DNA from: Costus lasius | Lineage: Eukaryota; Streptophyta; Magnoliopsida; Zingiberales; Costaceae | Reading direction: 5' to 3' | DNA: 64,000 nucleotides | Assembly: GCA_027563935.2 (NCBI GenBank) | Contig: CM050447.1 | Coordinates: forward strand, 83,685,461-83,749,460 | Part shown: positions 35,260 to 47,499 of the stretch, piece after piece | How positions within the stretch are numbered: position 1 is the stretch's first letter | Layout: the number at the start of each line of letters is the position of its first letter | Notes under the pieces: generated by a model | The model's database searches: none | Seen by the model: only the letters and a program-made list of their open reading frames with translations | Told to the model about the DNA's origin: nothing | Translations under genes and position numbers: made by a program

Positions 35260-36943
35260 TGTAAGTCCCCAGAAGGGGGCGAAACCCTAAAGCATGGCGC
35301 GTATAAAAACTTTAAGCAGCGGAAAGAGGGTTTCTAGGGATCATTTGCATGAGATATGATCAACTATAAAAACCGATTGCAAACATGAATGAAGGAATCG
35401 ATTCTTACCAAAGCCATTGCTTGGATGGCGTCTAGGAAGAAGAGACTCAAGTGCTTCTCCTCCTTATGGCTCGCACACAAGATGTGATCGCCTACTCCCT
35501 TAGTGCTCCTTGTGCTAGCAAGGTTCTAAGGAGTCCTTGTCGAATGGAAGGGAAGAGACGTTCTCCTCTGCTTGTCGAACTCACTCCAAGGTGTGAAGAA
35601 GTCGCCACACACGAGAGCGTCGAGAGAGGAAAGGCAAGAAGCGAGAATAGAGCATGAAACTCTCAACGTGAGGCGTGGTCACGATTTGGAAACATGGTTT
35701 CCAAAAATAGTAAACCACTTCTCTTCATGCGACCATGGGTTTACCCAAGCGCAAATCTCTCCTCTTTGAACCATGCGCTCAACTAATGAGCCGGTTCAAT
35801 TTAATTTTGGTTCAAAGACCAAATTAAACCAAGCCTTTTTGGTCTAGACCTCATTAAACCTAAAGGTTCCAGATCTAACCGTTCACTCTTGATGCTCCTG
35901 ATCTCACCGATCTAGCATCCATTCTCTCGATCGAAGCTTACCGATCTCAAGCCCTAATCAATCAAACATGATCAGACCAGATCTCACTTACAATCAGAGA
36001 TTAAATCCCTTTAAACTGAACTCAAACAATTCAGTCCACACGATCTGACTTAAGTAAGCCATATCATCAAATTGTGCGACCCTAAGGGTTTCCTTTAAAT
36101 GTCAGTAACGATAACTTACGTCATCACGATCAGCGAGGGGTATCTAGCAACACATCACTGTCTCCCGATATAAAGGAAAGAGTCTTCCAAGACTACACCC
36201 AAACCACAGCACAAGTGTGAATCCAACTCACAAGGCATACATGATTCCTTTGCCACTGGATGTTCTTATTGGACAAGCGTGTCAAGCCTGTAGCTCCAAT
36301 ATGATGAGCATGATTAGATCAGATGAACATAGTCACCTGGGTATGGCCATACACTTTCTCAATCATCTCATCCAGGGGGGCCCCTTTAGAACATCACACT
36401 CCAATTAAGGAGACGGCAATCCTATATCTATCACTAGTGCCCTAACCTGATTCAAGCTCACCATCCAAGATAGTCTATAACCATTATGTTTCAAATGATA
36501 TTGAACTACCTCAAAACAATGACAATCATCATTTAGAAAACACAAGTGATCTCAAGTCAGAGGAAATGTGCCACTTGTTGCAATCAAGGATTATTCATAT
36601 TGTGACAAGCAATTGAATATCCTAGTAGGGTCTGTCCAGTACATCCAATGTACCCATGAGTCTACATCTTATTCCATGCTCGAAGCATCCTATAAGATTA
36701 GAACACATATTAGTCTCAATCATATCAAGGCTGTCTCATGTTCACCAAGATATCTCGACTAAGGACATTACAGCATGTCAGCCTAGCTGAACATCATTGA
36801 GACATTATTCAGAAGTACACTTATTGCAGCAGATAATGTAACAAACTGAATAACAACCATGCCTTTATAAACATAAGAGTTTATACATGATACTGATACA
36901 ATCCCAAGGCCTCAAGCATTAGCCTTAAGGGCATACCCCAACA
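35260..36943 (-). repeat. Ang5 5' LTR (1684 bp)
   Basis: On the minus strand it starts TGTTGGGGTATGCCC and ends GGGGACTTACA. Complete. It contains CTTTATATCGGGAGAC, a weak TATA candidate shared by this LTR group. Confidence 0.9.
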
Positions 36944-37717
36944 GATATAGCTTACTTATGTCAGATCATGTGAACTGGAGGAATTTAAGCTCTGATTGGA
37001 AGTGAGATCTAGTCTAATCATGTTTAATTGATTAGGGCATATGATCGGTAAGCTTCGATCGGGAGGATTGATGCTTGATCGTAAAGATCAGGGGTTCAAT
37101 AAGATGTGTGGTTAGATCTTGAGCCATATGGTTCAAAGAGATCATAACCAGGGCTGGTTCGACTTGATGCTTGAACCAATTCAAAATTGGACTGGTTCAT
37201 TAGTGAACGCATGGTTCAATTAAGAGGGAAGTTTTCGATGGGTTGAATGGGAGTTAAGGAGGGAGTTACATGTTTGGTTCTTACCATATGTGGTAACCGA
37301 ACATTCCTTCTTGGTCTCTCTCTCTCTCACGGTTTCCAGAAGAGCTCTCATTTTTCTTCCTCTTTTCGGCTCTCTCTCGTGTGGATCTTTTTCACGCAAG
37401 GGAAGAACTTCGACCAGCCAAGAGTGCACATCTTCCTCTCCAAGACACGATTAAAGACTCCTTGGTGTCTTTGCTAGCACAAGGAACACAAGGAAGGAAG
37501 TCGACATCATCTTGTGTGTGACATCTTTGGAGAAGAGGCACTCGCCCCTTTCATCTTCCAAGCCGCCTCTTACATCATGGCAATGGTAATACTCTAACTT
37601 GTTCTATACAAGTTTTATAAGGTTGATCATGTGCTCAATCCATGCGATTCTATGATGACCTAGTATTTCCGCTACAACAAGTTTTTGAATGATGCTTGTG
37701 ACCAAGGTTTACCAACA
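36944..37717 (+). repeat. Ang6 5' LTR, inner segment
   Basis: It matches the Ang6 3' LTR from 58645 to its end (59417). The outer 866 bp should lie beyond Ang5 but are not in the window, so they were deleted along with the missing parts of Ang4 and Ang5. It ends GGTTTACCAACA. Confidence 0.88.
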
Positions 37718-37718
37718 A

Positions 37719-37731
37719 TGGTATTAGAGCC
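37719..37731 (+). other. Ang6 primer binding site
   Basis: TGGTATTAGAGCC follows the LTR end. It has one difference from the usual TGGTATCAGAGCC; the same T is in Ang8. Confidence 0.8.
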
Positions 37732-38326
37732 AAGTTTTTTTTTTATGGCTTTATGCATATGATTGCCATGATCCATACTTGATTTTTGGATAGATCTTGT
37801 TTAGTTTCACATGCGACAACATGATACAATGTTTACATACATAGTTTGCGCATGTGATGTTAGATGAATGTTTACATACATAGTTTGCGCATATCATAGT
37901 TGTGTTTTAAACTTATCTTCATGCGCGACTTCACTAGATCTATCTATGCGCCTACTTCAAACACTTAGACGGGTTAACAGTTTTGAAGTCGTTAGTCAAG
38001 TATGGACCCAACAGCCTAATCAGACTATCTGACAGCCTGGATGGGCGGCTGGATAGCACCTGTACGCAAGCTGTACAGGTGGCTATAAGCCGACTGCAGA
38101 AGGGCGTGTAGCGATGTCTGTTTGAGGCGCCTAGTGAACGATCATGATTATGGCCCGGGGTCACACCCACTTGCCGGAAATCATGTGGGACGTTCAGCTC
38201 TTAAGGCATGCATAGTCGACCATTGGGTCGACGCAAGTCTGTTATGACTGGGTGCATGCAAGGGCAGTGGGTCTGACGAGTGGATATCTGTTAATGGACC
38301 GTTGTAAGGTAGTAGGGCACATAAGG
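37732..38326 (+). other. Ang6 leader, first part
   Basis: Non-coding, diverged from the Ang7 leader. It contains CTATCTGACAGCCTGGATGG, a decayed form of a hairpin kept in other copies. It ends with TAAGG, the Ang7 target duplication, and resumes at 47500. Confidence 0.8.
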
Positions 38327-40013
38327 TGTTGGGGTATGCCCTTAAGGCTAATGTTTGAGGCCTTGGGATTGTAATAGTATCATTGTATAAACTCTTAAGT
38401 TTATAAAGGCAATGGTTGTTATTCAGGTTGTTACCTTGTCTGCTGTAATAAGTGTACTACTGAATAATGTCTCAAAGCTGTTCAGCTAGGCTGACATGCA
38501 GTAATGTCCTTAGTCGATATATCTTGGTGAACATGAGACAGCCTTGATATGGTTAAGACTAATATGTGTTCTAATCTTATAGGATGCTTCGAGCATGGAA
38601 TAAGATGTAGACTCATGGGTACATTGGATGTACTGGACAGACCCTACTAGGATATTCAATTGCTTGTCACAATGTGAATAATCCTTGTATGCTACAAGTG
38701 GCACATGTCCTTTGACTTGAGATCACTTGTGTTTCTAAATGATGAATGTCATTGTTTTGAGGTAGTTCAATATCATTTGAAATATAATGGTTATAGACTA
38801 TCTTGGATAATGATCATGAGTCAGGTTAGGACACTAGTGATAGATAAAGGATTGCCGTCTCCTTGTTTAAGGAGTGTGATGTTCTAAGGCCCCCCTATAT
38901 GAGATGATTGAGAAAGTGTATGGCCATACCCAGATGACTATGTTCATCTGATCTAATCATGCTCATCGTATTGGAGTTACAGGCTTGACATGCTTGTCCA
39001 ATAAGAACATCCAGTGGCAAAGGAAACATGTATGCCTCGTGAAATGGATTCACACTTGTGCTGTGATTTGGGTGTAGTCTTGGAAGACTCTTTCCTTTAT
39101 ATCGGGAGACAGTGATGTGTTGCTAGATACCCCTCACTGATCGTGATAACGTAAGTTGTCGTTACCGACATTTAAAGGAAACCCTTAGGGTCGCACAATT
39201 TGATGACATGGCTTACTCAAGTCAGATCGTGTGGACTGAATTGTTTGGATTCAGTTTAAAGGAGTTTAGACTCTGATTGTAAGTGAGATCTGGTCTGATC
39301 ATGTTTGATTGATTAGGGCTTGAGATCGGTAAGCTTCGATCGAGAGTGTGGATGCTAGATCGGAGAGATCAAGAGCATCCAGAGATGAACGGTTGGATCT
39401 TGAACCATTTGGTTCAAAGAGATCTAGACCATGGCTTGGGCTGGTTTGATTTGGTTTTTTGAACCGAATTGAGTTGAACCTAATTGGCTTGAACCGGTTC
39501 ACATGGGTGAACGTATGGTTCAAGGATTGAAGGCATTTTGGGCGGTTTTTCTTCAAGTGGTCGCATGGCTTCATAACCTTCCATATTTGGAAGTGTAACG
39601 CCATCACTTGAATGAAAGCCTTAACGCCATTTGCCCAATTACTCTCTTGTGATTCGACAAGAAAAAAAAAAAGGGAACTCTTGCACAACGAAGCTCTCAG
39701 CCAAGCACCTCTCTTCATCTACACACGACAAGGAAGTTTTGGAGATCCCTTGCTAGCACAAGGAACATCCGAAAGGGTAGCCATCTCTCATCTAGTGTGC
39801 GTTATCTTTGGAGGAGTGCTTACTTGCCCTCTTGCTTCCAAGTCGCCACCCTTTATCATGGCTATGGTAAGAGATCTTCTCTTGATCTTTATAAGCAAAC
39901 AAAGTTAATCTTATAGATATACTACATGCGATCTATGGAAACCCTAATTCCGCCCATGCAATTGAGATTTGTGCATGCTTAGGGTTTGCGCTCCCCCTCG
40001 AAGGGGACCTACA
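38327..40013 (+). repeat. Ang7 5' LTR (1687 bp)
   Basis: It runs TGTTGGGGTATGCCC...GGGGACCTACA. A weak TATA-like CTTTATATCGG lies at about 39092. Near the end, ATGGCTATG is followed by GTAAGAG (GT at 39867-39868), a good splice-donor match. Confidence 0.95.
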
Positions 40014-40015
40014 AT

Positions 40016-40027
40016 TGGTATCAGAGC
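40016..40027 (+). other. Ang7 primer binding site
   Basis: TGGTATCAGAGC lies two bases after the LTR, complementary to the 3' end of initiator tRNA-Met. Confidence 0.9.
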
Positions 40028-41362
40028 ATAGGGTTTTTCAGTATCATCTATATGATTGCTTTGCTGAGGTTGTGATCCATTCATGATGCCATATTGCGCT
40101 CACTTCATGCTTTGTTTTCTTGTGCTTACATGATGTTGTGTGCACATAAGTTTGTTTGCGCTTGTATCATTGCTTGGAGAAGTTTGCGCTTATGCCTAGA
40201 TCTTTGGTTTATCAACATGCAAAGAATGACATGCTAGATATTTGATGTATCTTGTTTATCAAAGTGGCGCATGTTACTTGTTTGCGCTTGTTGTAGTTGT
40301 TTTTCAAAGAAAAACCTTACATCTTGCGCGCCTATCACCATAGATCTAAGTGGCGCCTGCTATAATCCCTTAGACGGGTTAGTAGGGTTGAAGGCATCCT
40401 CTAGGGAAGATCCAACTAGTCTGATCAGACCATCTGACAGCCTAGATGGGTTGACCTGATAGCACCTGTGCGCAAGCACGAGGTGGCTATAGGTTGACTG
40501 CATCAAGGGCGTGTAGCGAGGTCTGGTTGAGACGACTAATGAACACACATGAGTTAGGCCCGGGGTCACACCCGCTTGCCAAAACTCATGAGGGTTGTTC
40601 AGCCCTTGTAGCATGCATGGTTGACCATTAGGTCAACTCGAGTCAGTTAGGACTTGGTGCATGCAAGGGCAGTGGATCTGACTAGCTGGATGAGTGGATC
40701 CCTATTAATGGACCGTTGTAAGGTAGTAGGGCTCATAAGAAAATTAAAATTGATGCCAATGGGGTTTTCAAAATTTTATTTTCTTTGTAATGGATCACAT
40801 GTTGATTGAATGATGCCATGATGCTTGTTTATTTATTCTTATGTGGGCTGCCCATGTTAAATGTGTGCTGCGCTGGGGCCTGCGTGCCTGGACTTAAACT
40901 TGTAAATTAATTTTTATTGTGATCTGCGAATCACTTTTTAATTAATTTATTGTATATTTGACCTGCGAGTCAACCTTGTCTAGATAGATCAAAATGTATT
41001 TGATTAGACAAGAGCACAAAAGCACACATTAAAGAGGCGCATTCAGCTGGTGGGCGCACCTGAGCTGAACTTGGCGCAAGGGCCCTGGGATGGACCTGAT
41101 GAGATAAAAGACCCATGAAAAGAAAGTGAAGACTTAAGTAAAATTAAGGTCTTACTTAGGCTATGGGCTTTTACCACATAAGATCAGCATGCTTTCTATT
41201 TATTGCTTTTATAATTAGAATTGCATGAGTTTATCTTCTGCTATCACCATAGGACTTACATGATAGGTATGAAGATAAAAGACCGTTAAAATCCAAACGC
41301 TAACATATCAAGCTCGTAAGCCTTCTGACGCGAAACCTCACTGTTCTGACTATCGTTGGAGC

Positions 41363-41388
41363 CGTGTTGTACCCACTCAGTGGGCACG
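41363..41388 (+). other. Leader hairpin 1 of Ang7
   Basis: CGTG, five-base bulge TTGTA, CCCACT, C, AGTGGG, CACG. All ten pairs are Watson-Crick. It is present in the Ang4, Ang5, Ang6 and Ang8 leaders. Confidence 0.7.
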
Positions 41389-41568
41389 TCCATCTATCTT
41401 CAGACGGTGCGGGATTACACCTGCGTGTTACAGAGTAGGGATTTATCCCTTCTCGTTGCTCAGCATAGCACGTGGTGGTCCAGGGAGTAGGTCGGGTCAG
41501 CTTGACCATGTAGGCTACATATGTGGCGCATATGGTAGCACATGGAGGCAGCCATCTGTGGGGTCAGA

Positions 41569-41600
41569 GACTGTGTTGTACCAACTCAGTTGGCATAGTC
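41569..41600 (+). other. Leader hairpin 2 of Ang7
   Basis: GACTGTG, the same bulge TTGTA, CCAACT, C, AGTTGG, CATAGTC. Thirteen pairs including one G-U; in Ang8 the last arm is CACAGTC and pairing is perfect. It has the architecture of hairpin 1, with a changed but still complementary stem. Confidence 0.7.
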
Positions 41601-41902
41601 TGCTGGATTGCCCAGATGAAGGGGAATCGCACGGGTTGGCGATTGGCTGGGACAGCCTACCAGAGATTAGTGCTTGTACTCTCTGTGCATCTTATCTCGC
41701 CTGAGCGGGACGCGGAGACCAAGTATGAAATCTGGATCCCATCTCACTAAAAGAGTTCTACTCTTTCGGGCTGTTTTGCTGGATTTTTTAGCCAGATAAA
41801 ATAGCGAGAAAAGAATCTTTCTTAAGTCCTGGATTGATTCTAAACATTGATACTAACCTTGCTGTTCTTGCATTGTTGTAGATTCCTGCAGCAACGAACA
41901 CC

Positions 41903-44900
41903 ATGAGCTTCAATGTGCGATCCCTACTGGAAAAGGAGAAGTTTGCTGGCCCAAACTTCTCAGACTGGTTCGGACACCTTAAGATCATTCTTAAGGCTGA
42001 GAGGAAACTGTATGTCCTCGAGACGGCTGTGCCGCCTCAACCCGCTGTGAACGCCGCAAGGGCGGTTCGCGAAGCCTATGAAAAGCATGTCAATGATAGC
42101 ATTGATGTCGCTTGCCTGATGCTAGCGTCTATGACGCCACTGCTGCAGCGTCAGCATGAGGATATGTCGGCTATAGAGATTATAGCGAACCTCAAGATGC
42201 TGTATGTTGCACAGGCGAGGACAGAACGCTATAATCTGACCAAGCTTTTCTTTCAGAGCAAACTGGCTGAAGGGATCCCAGTGGGAGCTCACGTGCTCAA
42301 GATGATTGGGCACAAGGAGGCTCTAGAAAAACTAGGGCATACCATCAACCAGGAGCTTGCTGTAGACATAATTCTGCAGTCTCTCCCGCCCTCTTTCGAT
42401 GCGTTCATTATTAATTTTAATATGAACAAGATCGATTGTACTCCGGCAGAGCTGCTCAATATGCTCTTGACTACTGAGGAAACTCTGAAGGGAAAGCCTT
42501 CAACCTCTGTCTTGATGGTTCCTTCGAGGAACAAGAAGAAGGGGAAGAAGGGAAAGGCCCCTGTCAAGAACTACATTAAGGCTCTGAAACAAAAGGTGAA
42601 GCGGGCGAAGGACAACAGGTGTTTCCACTGTGGCCAGCTGGGTCACTGGAAAAAGGACTGTAAAGCGCTCCAAGGAGATAAGAGGGGAAGCATCGCTTCT
42701 GGCTCAGGTATATTTGTGACTGAGGTCATGATATCATCTTCTTCTATTTCATGGGTGTTGGACACTGCATGTGGAGTTCACATTTGTTCAAATGTACAGG
42801 AACTCAAGAGAAGAAGGCAGGTGGGACAGCATGAGGTGGACCTACGCGTTGGAAACGGGGCACGGGTTGCTGCTGTTGCTGTAGGAGACTATTTCATCTC
42901 ATTACCATCTGGCATTGTATTAGAACTAAACAGTTGTTACTTTGTTCCCAGTATTACTAAAAATATTATCTCTATTCCTGCTCTTGTCAGGAAAGGATTT
43001 GCCTTTGAATGCAATATTTCAAAGTGTGTTTTATCTTTAGATAATATTGTTTATGCAACTGGTTCAATTAACAATGGGTTATACATGTTGGACATGGAAA
43101 GTTCTATACAAAGTGTTGATATTAAGAAAGCCAAGTATGCTGAAGACAGCACCTTGTTATGGCATAGTCGTTTAGGCCATATTAACAAGAAGCGCATTAA
43201 GCGGTTGCATGATCATGGACTGCTGGGATCATTCTCCTATGAGGAGATTGATACATGCAAAGCTTGTTTAATGGGTAAAATGACGAAGTCACCTTTTCTT
43301 CACAAAGGTCAAAGGGCTTCAGGTTTACTTGATCTTATACACAGTGATGTGTGTGGGCCATTTAGTAAACATGCCAGAGGTGGCTATTCGTACTTCATTA
43401 CCTTTACTGATGATTTCAGTAGGTATGGTTATGTCTATCTTATGAGACATAAGAGTGAATCTTTTGACAAGTTCAAAGAGTTCAAAAATGAAGTACAGAA
43501 TCAGCTAGGCCGAAATATCAAGGCACTTCGTTCTGATCGAGGTGGAGAATACCTAAGTCGAGAGTTTACTGACTATCTAAAAGAGTGTGGGATTATCTCA
43601 CAGCTCACTCCGCCAGGAACACCACAATGGAATGGTGTGTCCGAGAGGAGAAATAGAACGTTACTTGATATGGTTCGTTCTATGATGAGTCAGGCTACTC
43701 TTCCATATTCCTTTTGGGGATTTGCACTGGAAACAGCTGCAAAGGTACTAAACCGAGTGCCATCCAAGGCCGTTTCAAAGAGGCCATATGAATTATGGTA
43801 TGGGAAACAGCCGAGCTTGACATTTATCAGGATCTGGGGTTGCGAGGCTTATGTCAAAAAGCTCGCCTCTGGGAAACTGGAGAGCAGATCTGAGAAATGT
43901 ATCTTTGTCGGTTACCCTAAGGAAACTAAGGGTTATTATTTCTACGATCCCAAAGAGAACAAAGTATTTGTTGCTCGGACGGCCATATTCCTTGAGAAGG
44001 AGTTTCTTCTGCAAGAGGCCAGTGGGAGAGAAATAAAGCTGGATGAGAATCCAGAGGAAGGACAAAGTAGTCAAGCACAGTTGGATGTGTATGAGCCAGT
44101 GGATCAGGTTATTGAACAACCTGAGGCTCAGATATCATGGGAACCGCGAAGATCAGGTAGGATCCGTAGACAGCCTGAGCGCTATGACAGAGTCTACATC
44201 ATTGATAATGATGAACCCCTTACTTATGCGGATGCGGTCAGTGGACCGAAGTCAGCTAGATGGCTTGAAGCTATGCGAGCCGAGATAGACTCCATGTCAG
44301 ATCACCAAGTCTGGGATTTGGTTGATCCGCCTCCGGGAGTAATCCCTATAGGCTGTAAATGGATCTTCAAGAAGAAGATTGACATGGATGGTAACGTGGT
44401 TACCTATAAAGGCAGGCTAGTTGTGAAAGGTTTCAAACAAATCTACGGGATAGATTATGATGAAACTTTCTCTCCTGTAGCTATGTTCAAGTCTATTCGG
44501 ATTCTTTTCGCGATAGCTGCATATTACGATTATGAGATCTGGCAGATGGATGTGAAAACAGCTTTCCTTAATGGAAATCTGAATGAGAATGTGTATATGA
44601 CACAACCTAAAGGTTTTACTAATCCATCAGATCGTCATAAAATATGCAAGTTAAAGAAGTCCATTTATGGACTTAAACAAGCATCAAGAAGCTGGAATAT
44701 TCGTTTTGATGAATCAATCTCTGAGTTTGGTTTCATCAAGAACGAAGATGACCCGTGTGTGTATAAGAGGTTTAGTGGGAGCGTGATTACATTCCTAATC
44801 CTCTACGTCGATGATATCTTAATCATTGGAAATGATATTCCTGAAATGCATGCTGTTAAAGCATGGCTAAGGAAATGTTTCCAGATGAAAGATCTAGGAG

Positions 44901-45787
44901 AAGCAGCCTATGTATTAGGTGTGAAGATCTACAGGGATAGATCTAAGAGGCTTCTCGGGCTGTGCCAGAGTACTTACATCGATAAAGTTCTGGAGAGATT
45001 CCATTTAGAGAATTCTAAAAGGGGATATCTTCTAGTCAGACATGGTCTGAATCTTTCGAAGAGTCAGTGTCCACAAACACAGACTGAGAAAGATGAAATG
45101 GACAATACGCCTTATGCTTCGGCTATTGGGTCCATTATGTATGCGATGTTATGTACTCGCCCAGACGTTGCTTACGGGTTAAGCGTGACCAGTCGTTTCC
45201 AAAGTAATCCAGGTTAGGCACACTGGATTGCAGTCAAGAACATTTTAAAATATCTGCGGAGGACCAAAGATATGTTCTTGATATATGGTGGTCAGGAAGA
45301 ACTCAGTATAGAAGGATATACTGACGCTTCGTTCCAGTCGGACCAGGATGATTTCCGATCGCAATCAGGCTATGTTTTTAGCTTGAATGGTGGAGCAGTG
45401 GTGTGGAAGAGTTTCAAACAGTCAACTGTTGCTGATTCCACAACAGAAGCCGAGTATGTTGCAGCCTCGGAAGCATCCAAGGAGGCAGTGTGGATTCGTA
45501 AGTTCGTGAGAGAACTTGGTGTTGTTCCTTCGAGTGTCGATCCTTTGGTTATCTTCTGTGATAACACTGGAGCCATCGCACAAGCAAAGGAACCACGGTC
45601 ACACCAGAAGTCCAAGCACATACAGAGACGGTTTCACTTGATCCGGGAGATCATAGATCGTGGCGAGATCAAAATATGCAAGGTTCATACAGATGACAAT
45701 CTGGCAGACCCGCTTACCAAGCCTCTGGCGCAGCAGAAGCATGAGAAGCACTGTAATAATATGGGTTTGAGGTTTCTCAACCATTAG
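41903..45787 (+). CDS. Ang7 Copia gag-pol polyprotein, one premature stop
   Basis: A single frame of 1294 codons, the full length for this family. The start MSFNVRSLLEKEKFAG is shared by all copies. Visible parts: Gag core to about residue 235; CCHC knuckle at 240-253; protease Asp 287 (LDTACG); integrase HHCC at H421, H426, C452, C455; catalytic D482, D545, E581, i.e. D-X62-D-X35-E as in retroviral integrases; RT YVDD at 968-971; RNase H D1141, E1184, D1220. The order PR-IN-RT-RH is diagnostic of Ty1/Copia. One TAG at 45215-45217 (codon 1105) replaces CAG of the related copies, after RT and before RNase H. The product would act in cytoplasmic particles, and integrase in the nucleus. No separate gag stop or frameshift site is seen, so how the Gag excess is produced is open. 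Confidence 0.95.
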
Positions 45788-45807
45788 ATTAAGTGCAAGT
45801 GGGAGAT

Positions 45808-47494
45808 TGTTGGGGTATGCCCTTAAGGCTAATGTTTGAGGCCTTGGGATTGTAATAGTATCATTGTATAAACTCTTAAGTTTATAAAGGCAATGGTTGT
45901 TATTCAGGTTGTTACCTTGTCTGCTGTAATAAGTGTACTACTGAATAATGTCTCAAAGCTGTTCAGCTAGGCTGACATGCAGTAATGTCCTTAGTCGATA
46001 TATCTTGGTGAACATGAGACAGCCTTGATATGGTTAAGACTAATATGTGTTCTAATCTTATAGGATGCTTCGAGCATGGAATAAGATGTAGACTCATGGG
46101 TACATTGGATGTACTGGACAGACCCTACTAGGATATTCAATTGCTTGTCACAATGTGAATAATCCTTGTATGCTACAAGTGGCACATGTCCTTTGACTTG
46201 AGATCACTTGTGTTTCTAAATGATGAATGTCATTGTTTTGAGGTAGTTCAATATCATTTGAAATATAATGGTTATAGACTATCTTGGATAATGATCATGA
46301 GTCAGGTTAGGACACTAGTGATAGATAAAGGATTGCCGTCTCCTTGTTTAAGGAGTGTGATGTTCTAAGGCCCCCCTATATGAGATGATTGAGAAAGTGT
46401 ATGGCCATACCCAGATGACTATGTTCATCTGATCTAATCATGCTCATTGTATTGGAGTTACAGGCTTGACATGCTTGTCCAATAAGAACATCCAGTGGCA
46501 AAGGAAACATGTATGCCTCGTGAAATGGATTCACACTTGTGCTGTGATTTGGGTGTAGTCTTGGAAGACTCTTTCCTTTATATCGGGAGACAGTGATGTG
46601 TTGCTAGATACCCCTCACTGATCGTGATAACGTAAGTTGTCGTTACCGACATTTAAAGGAAACCCTTAGGGTCGCACAATTTGATGACATGGCTTACTCA
46701 AGTCAGATCGTGTGGACTGAATTGTTTGGATTCAGTTTAAAGGAGTTTAGACTCTGATTGTAAGTGAGATCTGGTCTGATCATGTTTGATTGATTAGGGC
46801 TTGAGATCGGTAAGCTTCGATCGAGAGTGTGGATGCTAGATCGAAGAGATCAAGAGCATCCAGAGATGAACGGTTGGATCTTGAACCATTTGGTTCAAAG
46901 AGATCTAGACCATGGCTTGGGCTGGTTTGATTTGGTTTTTTGAACCGAATTGAGTTGAACCTAATTGGCTTGAACCGGTTCACATGGGTGAACGTATGGT
47001 TCAAGGATTGAAGGCATTTTGGGCGGTTTTTCTTCAAGTGGTCGCATGGCTTCATAACCTTCCATATTTGGAAGTGTAACGCCATCACTTGAATGAAAGC
47101 CTTAACGCCATTTGCCCAATTACTCTCTTGTGATTCGACAAGAAAAAAAAAAGGGGAACTCTTGCACAACGAAGCTCTCGGCCAAGCACCTCTCTTCATC
47201 TACACACGACAAGGAAGTTTTGGAGATCCCTTGCTAGCACAAGGAACATCCGAAAGGGTAGCCATCTCTCATCTAGTGTGCGTTATCTTTGGAGGAGTGC
47301 TTACTTGCCCTCTTGCTTCCAAGTCGCCACCCTTTATCATGGCTATGGTAAGAGATCTTCTCTTGATCTTTATAAGCAAACAAAGTTAATCTTATAGATA
47401 TACTACATGCGATCTATGGAAACCCTAATTCCGCCCATGCAATTGAGATTTGTGCATGCTTAGGGTTTGCGCTCCCCCTCGAAGGGGACCTACA
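45808..47494 (+). repeat. Ang7 3' LTR (1687 bp)
   Basis: It follows the purine tract AAGTGGGAGAT (45797-45807). It differs from the 5' LTR at about four sites, for example CATTG for CATCG near 46446 and GATCGAAG for GATCGGAG near 46842. Confidence 0.95.
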
Positions 47495-47499
47495 TAAGG

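Larger units (their letters stand above)
32634..36943 (-). mobile_element. Ang5: 5' half of an Angela-type Copia
   Basis: Gag, leader, primer site and complete 5' LTR remain. Protease to 3' LTR are missing at the junction with Ang4. The right flank is GATAT, inside the Ang6 5' LTR, so Ang5 inserted into Ang6. Confidence 0.88.
40028..41902 (+). other. Ang7 leader (1.9 kb, non-coding)
   Basis: No gene. Notable signals: the palindrome GTCTGATCAGAC (40419-40430) next to the hairpin CCATCT/AGATGG (40430-40449); two related hairpins at 41363-41388 and 41569-41600; the branch-site consensus TACTAAC (41851-41857); and a U-rich acceptor ending TTGTTGTAG (AG at 41880-41881), 22 bases before the gag ATG. 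Confidence 0.75.
38327..47494 (+). mobile_element. Ang7: complete, young Angela-type Copia (9168 bp)
   Basis: LTRs of 1687 bp at both ends differ at about four positions by my base-by-base reading. The target duplication TAAGG lies at 38322-38326 and 47495-47499. Primer site, leader, 1294-codon gag-pol and purine tract are all present. It is inserted in the Ang6 leader. It has one nonsense codon, so it is probably unable to make active RNase H by itself but can be mobilised by related copies. Confidence 0.97.

Noticed and set aside
39088..39105. CTTTATATCGGGAGAC as the TATA box of the 1.7-kb Angela LTRs
   Set aside because: It is about 920 bases from the LTR end, the matching site in Ang6 reads TTCATAAC, and the clear TATA box of Ang1 lies elsewhere. 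Possible but not supported enough to list.
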